A stretch of DNA of 64,000 bases from Hermatobates lingyangjiaoensis. Its lineage: Eukaryota > Arthropoda > Insecta > Hemiptera > Hermatobatidae. Where the stretch lies: positions 372,001-436,000 of the forward strand of contig JAPFBL010000236.1 in assembly GCA_026182355.1 (NCBI GenBank), given 5' to 3'. Below the pieces are notes generated by a model. It searched no databases and was not told the DNA's origin. It saw nothing but the letters and a program-made list of their open reading frames with translations. Below, piece by piece: positions 35,145 through 44,905 of this stretch (position 1 is the stretch's first letter; each line of letters opens with the position of its first letter). The translations under genes were made by a program, and so were the position numbers.

Positions 35145-35315
35145 CTAGCTGTCAACCCTCTTTGAAGAGGCTATTGCCCTCGTGACGAAAGTATCCAGTT
35201 TGAAGAGACCGTTACTAATGTTTATAATATTAGATTTATTAAATTTAATTAGAGACGATTCAATAATATTTCTTAACAACATTGATTTTTCATAGGTAAT
35301 AAATTTAGCTCCTGT
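35145..35315 (-). pseudogene. PLE C-terminal coding tail, left arm copy
   Basis: Mirror of the right arm fragment at 35,805-35,975: same frame and same stop (TAG, read as CTA at 35,145-35,147), with at least one substitution difference between the arms. Truncated upstream by the mariner end at 35,335. Kept separate because its orientation, away from the centre, shows the head-to-head arrangement. Confidence 0.65.
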
Positions 35316-35334
35316 CTAAGATATTGTATACATA

Positions 35335-35785
35335 CGAGGTGTGTAAATAAAGCAGTGAGACTGGCAACGTCGCTTTCGATCTGGCAACGCTGGAGACGCG
35401 TGGCCTTGAGTAGCGTCAGGTGCACGTGTGATGCGCCTCCAGTATGAATCTGAACTCGCCATAGTCATTTGTTTGTCCGTAGCGTTGGTTTTCGTGAAAT
35501 GGTTTTTTCTTGAGCGTTTTAAAAATGAGTGACCTCAAAGAAGCAATGAAGCAAAATTTGATTGCACACCGCTGCTCAACTTTGAGGTCACTCATTTTTA
35601 AAACGCTCAAGAAAAAACCATTTCACGAAAACCAACGCTACGGACAAACAAATGACTGTGGCGAGTTCAGATTCATACTGGAGGCGCATCACACGTGAAC
35701 CTGACGCTACTCAAGGCCACGCGTCTCCAGCGTTGCCAGATCGAAAGCGACGTTGCCAGTCTCACTGCTTTATTTACACACCTCG
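35335..35785. mobile_element. Two inverted mariner 5' ends
   Basis: From TA/CGAGGTGTGTAAATAAAGCA inward the left arm matches mariner positions 16,747-16,951. The right arm is the inverted equivalent and runs about 35 bp further into the transposase start. They meet at 35,541-35,579 with about 6 bp of filler (AAGCAA). The ORFs called here read the HTH start and its mirror. Confidence 0.9.
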
Positions 35786-35804
35786 TATGTATACAATATC
35801 TTAG

Positions 35805-35975
35805 ACAGGAGCTAAATTTATTACCTATGAAAAATCAATGTTGTTAAGAAATATTATTGAATCGTCTCTAATTAAATTTAATAGATCTAATATTATAAAC
35901 ATTAGTAACGGTCTCTTCAAACTGGATACTTTCGTCACGAGGGCAATAGCCTCTTCAAAGAGGGTTGACAGCTAG
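35805..35975 (+). pseudogene. PLE C-terminal coding tail, right arm copy
   Basis: Open frame of 55 codons after an in-frame TAG at 35,802-35,804 and up to TAG at 35,973-35,975. It contains FITYEKSMLLRNIIESSLIK followed by NIINISNGLFKLDTF. In PLE proteins the segment after GIY-YIG has the pattern basic residues - ILES - I/L - N.iN...G, which this follows. The fragment is cut upstream by the mariner insertion and downstream leads into a pyrimidine-rich 3' UTR and the hammerhead-like motif. This is what identifies family A as PLE-derived. The match is by pattern, not by database search. Confidence 0.65.
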
Positions 35976-36144
35976 CGGATAGTTTTTTACTTTTTCTTAC
36001 TGTACTCCTTTGTTTCCCCAAACATCCCTTTCTGGACATTAGTCCTTTCCTGTGCTTTCACCCTTTTAAAATACCACTCTTCCCTCCCACTCTTCTCAAC
36101 TCCTCACCAGATGTTTTCTGCATCTAGTGTTCAGTTGGGTTTTT

Positions 36145-36187
36145 GACTCTGACGAAGACCGCTTGTTGCGGTTGAAAGATCTTAGTC
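36145..36187 (+). ncRNA. Hammerhead-like ribozyme motif, family A
   Basis: GACT (36,145-36,148), CTGACGA, one A, GACCG hairpin CGGTT, GAA (36,174-36,176), self-complementary AGATCT, T as H17, AGTC (36,184-36,187) complementary to GACT. It lies about 170 bp 3' of the PLE stop codon, where a PLE terminal ribozyme is expected. The mirrored copy is on the minus strand of the left arm. Confidence 0.55.
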
Positions 36188-36250
36188 TTGTTTTCCCATT
36201 TCTTATTGTGGTTTGATCATTGATGGTTGTTTCACGTGTTTATGTGAAAT

Positions 36251-36252
<2 letters not shown>

Positions 36253-36294
<42 letters not shown>
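36253..36294. repeat. (TA)n tract passing into (TG)n
   Basis: About 20 TA units then TGTGTGTGTG. The same TA-to-TG transition precedes the related repeat at 51,463-51,495. Confidence 0.95.
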
Positions 36295-36304
<10 letters not shown>

Positions 36305-36550
36305 AAATTTCAAAGCAACAAGTATACAAAGAAGACAAACACTTATGGATTTCAATTGACTCAGCATTATCCGTAATATTCAGAATAGAAGAATACAGAA
36401 GGGAGTAGAATTGAATGGTCTCACAGACTGTTAGCGAGTCTGACAACCGAATACTCTTTGATCCTCTCTCTCTAAGCCTGATTATCTGTTTCTCTCTCTC
36501 TCTGTCTGTCTCTGTGTCTCTGTCTCTGTGTATCTGATCATGTATTTCTG

Positions 36551-36581
<31 letters not shown>

Positions 36582-36600
36582 ATCACATCCACCACCCACA
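36295..36600. repeat. Dispersed repeat R4, copy a
   Basis: About 300 bp closely matching 51,490-51,825: GAAATTTCAAAGCAACAAGT, GGTCTCACA.ACTGTTAGCGA, then a (CT)n-rich section and a TATCACA.C.ACCACCCACA end. In both places it is followed by the same family C left arm, but here a 130-bp family C/D arm sits between them. Confidence 0.9.
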
Positions 36601-36603
36601 TTA

Positions 36604-36745
36604 TATATATATAAGTAGCAGTTTGCTTCTCAACGCGAGTACTTCGCACATCTTCCCGATGACAACGGATGTCGAAATATATAAGTGAGTTCTGTACCTC
36701 TTTCCGTGTTCTTTTCTCTGTGTTAAAGTATATATATATATATAT
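36604..36745 (+). mobile_element. Family C/D right arm inserted in a TA tract
   Basis: ATCTTC-CCGATGA-CAACGGATGTC-GAA-ATAT-A, then TAAGTGAGTTC, between (TA)n at 36,600-36,613 and 36,728-36,745. The paralogous locus at 51,826-51,836 has only a short TA run here, so this element is a clean insertion into TA. Confidence 0.75.
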
Positions 36746-36940
36746 GTAGACTATATTCACAAAGAGAACACACAGAAATGAAACAGAAACTGACTACGAT
36801 ATTTCGATGGCCTCGTGATCAGGTAGATAGAAGTGAATCGCTCCGAAGATTAGCAACAACTGGCTGGTGGCCTTGAAGAAGCACCAAAACAGTATAGCAA
36901 ACTTACGAAAGTAGGCGAGACAAGGACAGATAATGAAATA
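36746..36940 (-). mobile_element. Family C left arm
   Basis: The minus strand carries the hammerhead-like order at 36,793-36,825: CTAC, CTGATCA, C, GAGGCCATC, GAA, ATAT, C, GTAG. The inner part (GCACCAAAACAGTATAGC) matches 51,960-51,990. CUGANGA reads CTGATCA here, a core change. Confidence 0.75.
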
Positions 36941-37286
36941 AATAAATAAACGAAAGAAGACATTTAAATAAAAACTGTTAACACATTATAAAAAAACAAC
37001 AAAAAATAAAAATAAGTAAGTAAACAAATTATGAGTTTAAAAAAATCAAAGGAATTGATTAAGATTATTGATTAATTGATAAAGCAACGATTGGGGTTAA
37101 GACCAGGAGCAGATCTACCTCCCAGAAGAGTGGTAAGTGCTTCTTCTGAAGCTCTAATATATATAATACATAGATATGCATCAGCGTAGATAGGTAACAA
37201 AACTTCCTTAAGACTTCAGAGACTGCAGTTAATTTAAATGGAGACTGCAGTTAATGGAATATATATATATATTATATATATATATA
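36941..37286. other. Non-coding
   Basis: A-rich with a local duplication of GGAGACTGCAGTTAA-like words around 37,208-37,256, then a TA palindrome at 37,259-37,286. Confidence 0.5.
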
Positions 37287-37506
37287 AAAATCACATAAAC
37301 ACGTGAAATAACAATCAATGATCAAACCACAATAAGAAATGGGAAAACAAGACTAAGATCTTTCAACCGTAACAAGCGGTCTACGTCAGAGTCAAAAACC
37401 CAACTGCTCTGGTCAAAACCAGTTGGTTTTTTGACTCTGACGAAGACCGCTTGTTACGGTTGAAAGATCTTAGTCTTGTTTTTCCATTTCTTATTGTGGT
37501 TTGATC

Positions 37507-37508
<2 letters not shown>
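37287..37508. mobile_element. Family A palindrome
   Basis: Left arm from ATCACATAAACACGTG to CCCAACTG; right arm from CAGTTGG to GTGGTTTGATCAT. The centre (37,402-37,423) includes a short extra fold CTGGTCAAAACCAG. Bounded by (TA)n on both sides. Confidence 0.88.
37433..37475 (+). ncRNA. Hammerhead-like ribozyme motif, family A
   Basis: GACT (37,433-37,436), CTGACGA (37,437-37,443), A, GACCG/CGGTT hairpin with a 7-nt loop, GAA (37,462-37,464), AGATCT, T, AGTC (37,472-37,475). Stem I GACT/AGTC and stem II both close. Cleavage would be predicted after the T at 37,471. This consensus form also occurs at 7360, 13340, 26070, 52840 and elsewhere. Confidence 0.55.
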
Positions 37509-37539
<31 letters not shown>

Positions 37540-37544
37540 TTGAA

Positions 37545-37700
37545 TTGTAACGAAAACGTCCTTGTGACTAAATAAATAAATAAAAAAGAGAAAACAATTA
37601 AAAAATTCATAAAACTCACTTAAATATTTCGATATGTCGTCGTCATCAGGAGAGGAGATGTGATTCGTTTGTAGATGGAAACCACTCTGAAGTATCTCTT
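37545..37700 (-). mobile_element. Family C/D left arm
   Basis: After (TA)n at 37,509-37,540. On the minus strand: CTGATGACGACGACATATCGAAATATTTAAGTGAG. The outer part contains AACGAAAACGTCC-like sequence. Confidence 0.65.
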
Positions 37701-37999
37701 CGTCCTAGAAGAAATGAAGAAGTTTTTATAAAGTTAACAAAAATTTATAAATTTTTGTTATTCATTGAATTCAAACTTCCGAAAATCCTGATATTATTAC
37801 TAAATTATTTATCGCTTCACATTATAATAATCCATTTCTATTTATGTGCATATATTTGTGATTGGTGCATAACTTTTATTTTCCCCTGTTTTGTAAACCT
37901 GTGAAACCAGTTTTACGTTAGAACCGAAACTTGGACATATAAGAGGTTTACTTGAACGTGGATGACTGGCCAAGTACTGCTTTCATGTTACAGTTTTAT
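37701..37999. other. Non-coding
   Basis: Includes a small AATTTTTGTTA/TAACAAAAATT inverted pair (37,735-37,765). Nothing else recognised. Confidence 0.45.
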
Positions 38000-38135
38000 T
38001 ATTCTAATAGTTAACCCTACGCGTGCGTGGTCTGCCTTTCTCTTTTCTCCTCAAGACGGATTTTCTGATAATTTGAATTAGTAAGTGAGTTTTTTACTCC
38101 GTGTGTTACTCTTCTTTGGTTTTGAACTTATTTAT
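38000..38135 (+). mobile_element. Old family B right arm
   Basis: GCGTGGTCTGCCTTTCTC, then CTCAAGACGGATTTTCTGATAATTTG and AGTAAGTGAG ... CCGTGTGTTACTCTT. It resembles 4420-4520 more than other B copies. Core and stems are eroded. Confidence 0.5.
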
Positions 38136-38224
38136 ATGCATTAAACATCTAGTCAATATGTAATTCTTTTTTTTCGATTCACAATTAAATGCCGTTCTTC
38201 TTCCTCTGCAAGAAAAGGTCAAAT

Positions 38225-38385
38225 ATGGTATAACCGGTAGCCTGCCTGTCTTTAACACTAAAAATTCGAGTTTCAAATCTTAGTCATGAGATTTTTGATA
38301 TGAGAGATAGCTGTCCTTCGGAGAGGACGTAAACATTTGGCCATTATGTTTCATGCCAGGTGTAAATTCAATGACAGGTTACATA
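38225..38385 (+). mobile_element. SINE relic
   Basis: A B-box-like TTCGAGTTTCAAATC region followed by TTCGGAGAGGACGTAAAC, matching the body of the SINE at 2195-2510. Diverged and truncated. Confidence 0.6.
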
Positions 38386-38783
38386 AATAATAAAAACTTT
38401 GAACACAAAATGTGAAATTGAATACAGAAAATACCAAATATGTAACAGTTAAGTAACTCTTTTTAGTTTGTACGTTTTTTGTTTATATTTTGGATATTTT
38501 CTGTGCTCAATTTGACATGTTTTACTCACATTTTATACAGTAGTTTTAAACTTAAGACGATCACTAATTTTTGAAACGCGTCAACGTTGGATGAAGTCTT
38601 TTGTGTGTGAACTTAGTTTTTATTCCCCCTATTCTGAATAAATAATTAATTTATTACATCTGACTCGATAACTTATGCTTCTGAATATGTTCAGTCACAC
38701 TAAAGCAAGGAGAACATTTTAAAGGAGCCATGTAGCTTGGTTTAGTCCAGAAACTTGGCATGGATCTTTAAACTTGATTGTGT
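38386..38783. other. Non-coding
   Basis: Contains GAAACGCGTCAACGTTGG (38,572-38,589), a possible family F end. Otherwise nothing. Confidence 0.4.
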
Positions 38784-39797
38784 TGTAAAGACTTGTGTTG
38801 TTAATTTTTTAAGTTGTTGTTAAAACTCATAGGTGAAGGATATGTTTTTAAGAAAAAACATACAAGGGAAATGCTATCGTGTCTCTACTGGGCGGTACCA
38901 TAGTCAAATGCCTGAGATGCCACTGACAAGCATTGGATGAAACTAAAACTTAGAACTTTAGTTAGTTGTCGTCCTTATTTAGTCAGCAATAAGTTGACTC
39001 TCTCATAAAGAAGGATTAGATTCAGAGGCTGTGGGCACAAGTGGACATGTCGACCACAGGAGGCTGCAAGTCTGGACTGTCTCACACACACTTGAACTGC
39101 ACCTCCATCTAGGGAATGCTTTGAAACTGGCCAGAACTCAATTGATTAAAAAATTTAACAAATAACTCTGAGAAATTTTCTAAAAACTTGAACATAAGAT
39201 ATATTTTTGTTTTCAGCTCCCATTCTTACAAGCTCTTTTCTTTTAGTACTGTTCTATTCGGTGGAAAGTGAGTTTCATTTCTTATTTTCTTCCCAATTTT
39301 AGTTACAAGCGAGTCACATTACTAGATAGATTTACACTGAGAATCCTAAATGTTACCATAACTAAATTTGTACGTGTATTTAACGAGTTTTTGATATCAA
39401 AATGCTCATGACCTAAAACTGTGCATCATCTTCAAGATACGGTGGGTTCAAGATCTTATACGAGTATCTCTCCTACGAATAATCTAGAGTTATGGACACG
39501 ATTTCAAACATCCAGTCTTCAGTATTGAAGGCCTCCTGTGGTCGACATGTCCACATGTGCTCACAGCCTCTGAATCTAATCCTTCTTTATGAGAGAGTCA
39601 ACGCTGGCTAAATAAGGACGACAATTGACTAAACTTCTAAGTTTCAGTTTCATCCAATGCTCGTCAGTGGCTCCTAAGGCATTCGACTATGTACCAGTAG
39701 AGACACGATACCACTTCCCTTGTTTGTTTTTTTTTAAGCATATCAGCATCTACGATTGTTAACCTCTTAACAAATTACCGACACAAATCTTTACAAC
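38784..39797. mobile_element. 1-kb fold-back element with 466-bp spacer
   Basis: Left arm 38,784-39,064 and right arm 39,531-39,797 are imperfect inverted copies. The best part is AGGATTAGATTCAGAGGCTG and GTCGACCACAGGAGGC on the left against their inverse on the right. The arms carry many small differences, so it is old. No (TA)n flank, no clear ribozyme motif, no coding. Class unknown: fold-back/TIR element or inverted duplication. Confidence 0.8.
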
Positions 39798-40756
39798 ATC
39801 CTCATCGACCATACCTGACCCCAATTCGATTGACGTCAGAGTCAATCTTATATCAATTTTTTTCACAATGCCCACATAACCAAAAAGGTTGAATGAAGAG
39901 AGAAATTTATCAGATAAGATTTATCATTATTATTTAATGTTATTAACAACTTCTGTAACACTAACAATAATAGTATCATGTCATTATTATTGTTGATCAT
40001 TTCAGTTTTTAGGAAGCTGTTTCAAAGATTTGAACCTACAACAGTAGTCCTCCAATTTATTTTTCTAAATAAAATTTATTAGAGTATATATGAAACATCA
40101 GATTTAATTGGATAACATACAAGCGCATTTTTTAGAGCAGCCATCTTTGAAGAGTACCTGACATCATAAATCGTCGGGCGTTTGTTTGTATGCGTATGTC
40201 TTAGTAATTAGGACATGAAAACTGTTTGAAAGCCAAGAGTCATATTACAAGGCTCACAATTAAGTTAGTTGATTGCATGAAGAGAACACACGCGAGCAAT
40301 GCATCTCTTTACGATACCACACAAACAGGTTATCCGGTAGAGGAGTTTATTAATTTTATAAGAGTCATAAATTCAAGTTTAGTAGAGCAGGTATATTGAA
40401 TGATACCCTGATATTTTACATGGAAGACTCTAAAAGGCTTTCAAAGTTATAACACTATTCCTTCACTGAAATAACAAGCTCTGCTAACCTATACCTGGAC
40501 TGCAACCACATCTTTATGTGTTGCTATTCTCAACACTGTTAAACATTTACTTTATTGTGCGAGCATTTCTCTAAAACGCATTCAAAACTAAAGAACCTTT
40601 ACATTCCACTTGCCATCCTAATGTAGCAAAAAATGGGTCTTTCAATAAAATTTGGATAACATTCGGAAGCATTTTTATAGTGGAAGCAATTATTTCTATA
40701 TAGTGGTTAGTTCTATATGGTGTGATAGGTCAATATTTTTAATCTTATTTTATTTA
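39798..40756. other. Non-coding with a tiny SINE scrap
   Basis: 40,125-40,178 reversed gives GATGTCAGGTACTCTTCAAAG, matching the SINE body. Otherwise AT-rich. Confidence 0.4.
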
Positions 40757-40835
40757 GATCTTAGTATTTTTTCCCAATTTCTTATTGTGGTTTAAAGATT
40801 GATTGTTGTTTCACGTGTTTATTGTGAAATTTTGT

Positions 40836-40845
<10 letters not shown>
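40757..40845 (+). mobile_element. Family A outer end only
   Basis: TTAGATCTTAGTATTTTTTCC, TTCTTATTGTGGTTTAAAG, then TTTCACGTGTTTATTGTGAAATT before (TA)n. The ribozyme-like core is missing. Confidence 0.7.
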
Positions 40846-40867
<22 letters not shown>

Positions 40868-40869
<2 letters not shown>

Positions 40870-40982
40870 AATTCAAAACGAAGGAAACACACAGAAAGAC
40901 ACAGACATAACTCACATCAAAATATCGATGTGAGTTATGTCTGTGTCTTTCTGTGTGTTTCCTTCGTTTGGAATTTATTTTA
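40868..40982. mobile_element. Short palindrome without ribozyme core
   Basis: Arms of about 53 bp (AAATTCAAAACGAAGGAAAC ... ACTCACATC and inverse) meet around ATATCGATGTGA (40,920-40,931). The sequence resembles the outer portion of family D, truncated just before the hammerhead-like core. It follows (TA)n at 40,840-40,866. The right side continues to CCGTTTCTTTTAATTG and (TA)n. Confidence 0.75.
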
Positions 40983-42472
40983 TTTAAAATAGTCCGCTGG
41001 GCCGTTTCTTTTAATTGTATATATATATATATCATTAAAGTGTACCGCAGTCTCGGCATATATAATCTCCTTTGTTAGAAGGGTTACTTGATTTGGTTAG
41101 AACTGGGCGTTCCATTCGGTTGTTTCTGTAGTTTGGATTTTATCTTTAATCTCCCTAAACATTAATAAACAAAATAAAACATACCAACAAATAAATGTAG
41201 TCTCGTTTATATAAATTAAAAAAAATATAAAATTTTCTTCCCAAATTGACCCTTGACATAACTACGTTACAGAGAGGTAAACTGGTAAACCACAACAGAC
41301 ATTAGTTTGAACTGGAAGATAGAGCTGTAACAGAACCTGTTGAACAAGGACCAGAATTTCCAATATTGGATAGTAATGATACTAACAGACTTTTAACATG
41401 AATAATAATATTATTTGATTAAAAAATATGTTCGTCTTGTAATACTTGATAGATGACATGTTCGGTGAAATATTGGAATGAAGTCAAGAAAGTAGCCTTG
41501 TTATGTAATGCAAATCTCTTGAGGAAGACTGATTGAAATGGACGAGTGAAATCTATTCCAGACAAATAAGCACGTTAAAGATTCAAAAGGTCAGTTATAT
41601 GAAAGCAAATACTGAGAAGAGCGTAGGATTGCTGCTCTGACAACTTGATGGATGGTTCTTTGCCATGAACGAGTGGGCAGTGCGCTTTCAAACAGATCAT
41701 CTCTTAATGCTGTCTCACTGGATTCATCATTTATAGATAGAGTTATATTTAATTAATCAATTAATATTCTTTTAATCAATGTAAAAACGTTCCTTTAAAA
41801 GTCACGAACTGTAGCTTGAAAAAAGTAAATACAAGAAATTTCATAATTAACGGAAGAAATCAGGGAAACCGACATATTTCCTCTAGTAAATATATCTAAA
41901 TGCACCATTTATAAAATTTACAAAAGTTGCTCAAGTATAACACCAATTCCCACCAGGACCAAAAACTAGCACTTACTCAGTTCCACTGCCCACCTGCAGT
42001 GACTCAGATAAATAAATAAATAGGTTTCAATAAAATCATTAGTGAATGAAGTAATGAATGATAAATTAAGGAGACAATTAATCAGGCACCTAGGTTATTC
42101 AGCTTTGTACGTCATAAGATATTTACCATACTGGTTCACCCAGTGTTTACTCCAGTTGTAAGACTGCCGTGGTAGGCAGCTAGTGGATGTCACAGTCATG
42201 GTTAAACGATGGATGGTTCTATTTTAGAGTTATGTGACACTTCGTCGAAAAAGTAGGTAAAACCAAGCAAAAGAACTGTCGTTGTTCGTGGTGGAGTAGA
42301 ATATATTGATCCATGCTTCATCACTGCTATATTAAAAACACTTTTGTCAACTTTTGACTTTGATCTTTACACCACCTCTTTACCCATACAATGAACTCGT
42401 CATTTCCAAATAGATCCCAATGCATATGACCCTTCATTCGTGCAGCGGCTCAGAATCTGATAAGATTCTTGG
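40983..42472. other. Non-coding
   Basis: AT-rich. No gene recognised. Any mariner sequence upstream of 42,473 is too decayed for me to read. Confidence 0.45.
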
Positions 42473-42960
42473 TTCAAAACCTATGGGCATCAAGTTGCAT
42501 CATGATAATGCACGATTGCATGATGCAATTGTGACAGGTCAGAAGATTGGTCAGCTGGGATCACAATGCTGCCTCATCACCCTCCAAATAATCTTGACAT
42601 AATGCCAAAGAATTTCTGTCTTTGTAGGGTAAAAAGCTAATGAAATTGTCTCCACATATAAAAATTTAACATTATAAAGAACGCATTTCGAACACATAGT
42701 GTTCTTCCTCAAGCATTAACTAAAAAATACAATGTCATCAGAGAGTTATCTACAGTACAAAATAGAAATAAAATAAAATAAGGAAGAGAGTACGAACCTA
42801 TGAGTGTCTGTGGTACAACTGACTGGGAATAGGATTGACGTTCATTAGCTTTTTACCCCACAATGAGTAAATACCACATAATAACCAATTGCACTGCATT
42901 AGAATTTCTGTCTGTTTGAACAACTCAAATCCCATCAGTTTTTTGTGTAAAAAGAAGCAC
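42473..42960 (+). pseudogene. Second mariner-like transposase remnant, split by an insertion
   Basis: One frame reads PMGIKLHHDNARLHDA, the HHDNA block around the second catalytic Asp. After a frameshift another frame reads HHPPNNLDIMPKNFCL, corresponding to HPPYSPDL..FFLF. The sequence breaks at 42,621 and resumes at 42,901 with FCLFEQLKSH, so both sides align to one transposase. The 279-bp insert duplicated AGAATTTCTGTCT. Mariner lineage differs from the 16,747 copy. Confidence 0.7.
42622..42900 (-). mobile_element. 279-bp insertion with 13-bp target duplication
   Basis: Flanked by AGAATTTCTGTCT at 42,609-42,621 and 42,901-42,913. Inside, inverted repeats TAGGGTAAAAAGCTAATGAA (42,625) and TTCATTAGCTTTTTACCCCA (42,841) lie 195 bp apart. 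The minus strand between them has TGAGGA, A, the GAACAC-TAT-GTGTTC hairpin, then GAAATGCGTTC, a family F hammerhead-like layout. A 13-bp duplication and this motif suggest a PLE or retrozyme-type insertion. Confidence 0.7.
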
Positions 42961-43124
42961 ATTCATTCATGGAAAGAAATACTATGTAAAACAAAATTTA
43001 CATAGCGCAGTTAGAGGTATAAGAAATGTGACTCATTTGTTATTTTACACCAATTGTAGTCATGTGTAGTCATACAGTCAACTGAATTTTACATTGAAAT
43101 GCCTAAATTTTACCTCACTTGAGT
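42961..43124. other. Non-coding
   Basis: Nothing recognised. Confidence 0.4.
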
Positions 43125-43215
43125 TTATTGGAGCAGAGATTTTTAACGAGTACCTCACATCGTACAGGCCTAGGACCGACAGCTTTACTTCCTTTCTTAG
43201 TCGAGGCGTGTACAA
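43125..43215 (-). mobile_element. SINE body fragment
   Basis: The reverse strand reads AAAGCTGTCGGTCCTAGGCC, then TACGATGTGAGGTACTCGTTAAA, matching the SINE body at 30,548-30,585. Confidence 0.7.
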
Positions 43216-43884
43216 GATTTTCCAGTTTAGTCATTCAACTTAAAAATTCTAAGACGATTTTTGTTTGTTTGATGTTTCTACATAATTTTTATTGATTTAC
43301 AATTATGCAAATTCCCTAGAGTCAAATTGAACGGATAAACCGTTTGGCAAACTGTAAAATCAATTAGTAAATTACTGTTATATATAATTAGAAGACAGAA
43401 AAAAATCTTATTATCTATGAAAAGTTAACCATTTTTTACATAGTCAGAACCAAATATACTTTTTCTGAAGTTGGAAGTTTCCTGTTTTTTATGGTAATGA
43501 ATCTAAGTGAAGGATTGCTTTGTTAAAAAGGCAAACAGACTAATGGAGTGTCAAACAACTTAAGAAGTCTTACGTAATCAAAGGATATTCAGTGGGAAGA
43601 TAAGTGAATATTGGCACGGCAAAGTCTTTCTAAAGTATTGTATAACTATTTTATTACTTTATACTTGCAGAGACGATGATTTATTCCTGAATATTTCTCC
43701 ATGAATCTCACTAGCTATCTTAGTTTCTACTGGTTTTATAAATTCAACACAAATACTTGAGTGTTTAATATCATTGTTGGATCCCTGCCTGCACAAAATC
43801 ATGCTTAGTATAGAGTCACGTATCTGTTTTGATTTATAATCATGGCTATCTACCTATCAATTCTATGAACAAAGCACAACAGAT
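43216..43884. other. Non-coding
   Basis: AT-rich. Nothing recognised. Confidence 0.45.
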
Positions 43885-44335
43885 CGATGCTTTATAACGT
43901 GAGACCTTTTAGCCACATCTGACGTCCCACAACAACCCTCCCGTAGGAGAGGTGCATTGAGCCACGGTTGCGCCCAAGGTGGACCTCGCGAAGGCGGGTC
44001 ACATGACACCACATCACACATAAAAACAAAAAAAAGTTAATAATTTTTTTGTAAAAATTAATAAAGAAATTAATACACCTTCTCTCTTCTTCCTATTTTG
44101 ACTTCTGACGAGTCTTCTGTACCACTGATCTTTGGACCTCCTTGTCTCCATCACTACCTGATATCTCTGTAGCTCATAAAAAGGTCATACTTCAATGAGG
44201 TGTTCAATGGACTCGGGCCCTCTCCCACACGGACGCATAGGGTTCAGTTATTTTGAATCGATACAGGTAATTCTTAAAATCCCCTTGCCCCGTGGGGACT
44301 TTGCAAATCTAATGATAAGAGTCACATACCACTCT
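43885..44335 (-). mobile_element. LINE 3' end with zinc-knuckle C-terminus relic
   Basis: GC-richer segment on the minus strand: a coding relic (44,085-44,335) followed by a 3' UTR containing CGCGAGGTCCACCTTGGGCG and ending near 43,885. Length and composition suit a 5'-truncated non-LTR retrotransposon. Confidence 0.6.
44085..44335 (-). pseudogene. Non-LTR retrotransposon C-terminal fragment
   Basis: The minus strand reads NYLYRFKITEPYA in one frame, then CGRGPESIEHLIEV, a stop, and PFYELQRYQ in the next. This follows the C-terminal pattern of many LINE ORF2 proteins: ...YLhRFk..., CxCG, E..EHl, C at the position of the stop, and a trailing R. Frameshift, loss of a Cys and an in-frame TGA make it a pseudogene. 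Clade not assignable. Confidence 0.65.
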
Positions 44336-44754
44336 TTCGTCAAGATTTCTTAAAGTTATTACTTTTACAAGCATTTATTGTATAGTATATTAAAATCATT
44401 TCATAAAGTTATCTTAACCTTCTAATATAATGAAGAATTTTTTTATCAAACTGCTCTTAGGCGTTTAAATATAAACCCAGACAACTATATACATTCTAAA
44501 ACTACCTAAACCAGGCTATTTTGGCAAATGGTTTTTATTTTTATATTATACGTAGCGTAACATAAATTAATTAATTTATTAATTAGTAAATTTAATAAAA
44601 AAACATTTTTTAGTTCGATAAAAAACGAAAAATTTTACTTTTAACAAATAAAAGCACTAAAAAGAAAAATGAAATTCTAATGCTATTTGAAGACCGTGAA
44701 TGGCTTTTTCTAAAACATTAGGTTTCATAATCATATTTATCATCATTGTATTGT
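44336..44754. other. Non-coding
   Basis: AT-rich, ending in a short (TA)n at 44,758-44,770. Confidence 0.45.
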
Positions 44755-44905
44755 ATCATATATATATATAATATTAATCATTAGCCTTAAAACCAATCAT
44801 CGTTCATTCATCAAACCATTCATCAACGTAAAAACGTAAAAACGACATTATAAAATTCTAAAATGACATCAAAATGTTAGCAAGAAATTGTCTGCATCAT
44901 GGTTT
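44755..44905. repeat. Dispersed repeat R3, copy b
   Basis: Second copy of 26,207-26,335, same orientation, with a small local duplication of CGTAAAAAC absent from copy a. Confidence 0.85.

Larger units (their letters stand above)
34902..36260. mobile_element. 1.3-kb family A palindrome: head-to-head PLE copies carrying a mariner end
   Basis: Arms 34,902-35,540 and 35,580-36,219 are inverted copies with no net length change over about 640 bp. The right arm alone continues to TTATGTGAAATC. From outside inward each arm has: family A end, hammerhead-like motif, 3' UTR, a PLE-type C-terminal coding tail, and 200-245 bp of the 5' end of the mariner seen at 16,747, inserted at TA. The arms differ at several sites: TAGTC/TGGCG near 35,460, GTGCACG/GTTCACG near 35,420, ATTTATT/ATCTATT near 35,233. 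That argues against a sequencing fold-back. The boundary tracts are (TA)n. Confidence 0.92.

Noticed and set aside
34902..36260. Palindrome as a sequencing or assembly fold-back
   Set aside because: Each arm has private substitutions relative to the mariner at 16.7 kb, and the right arm has an extra outer end.
38860..39690. Hammerhead core in the 38.8-39.8 kb fold-back (CACTGACAAGC...GATGAAAC)
   Set aside because: G8 is changed, stem II does not close and it points inward, unlike all other families.
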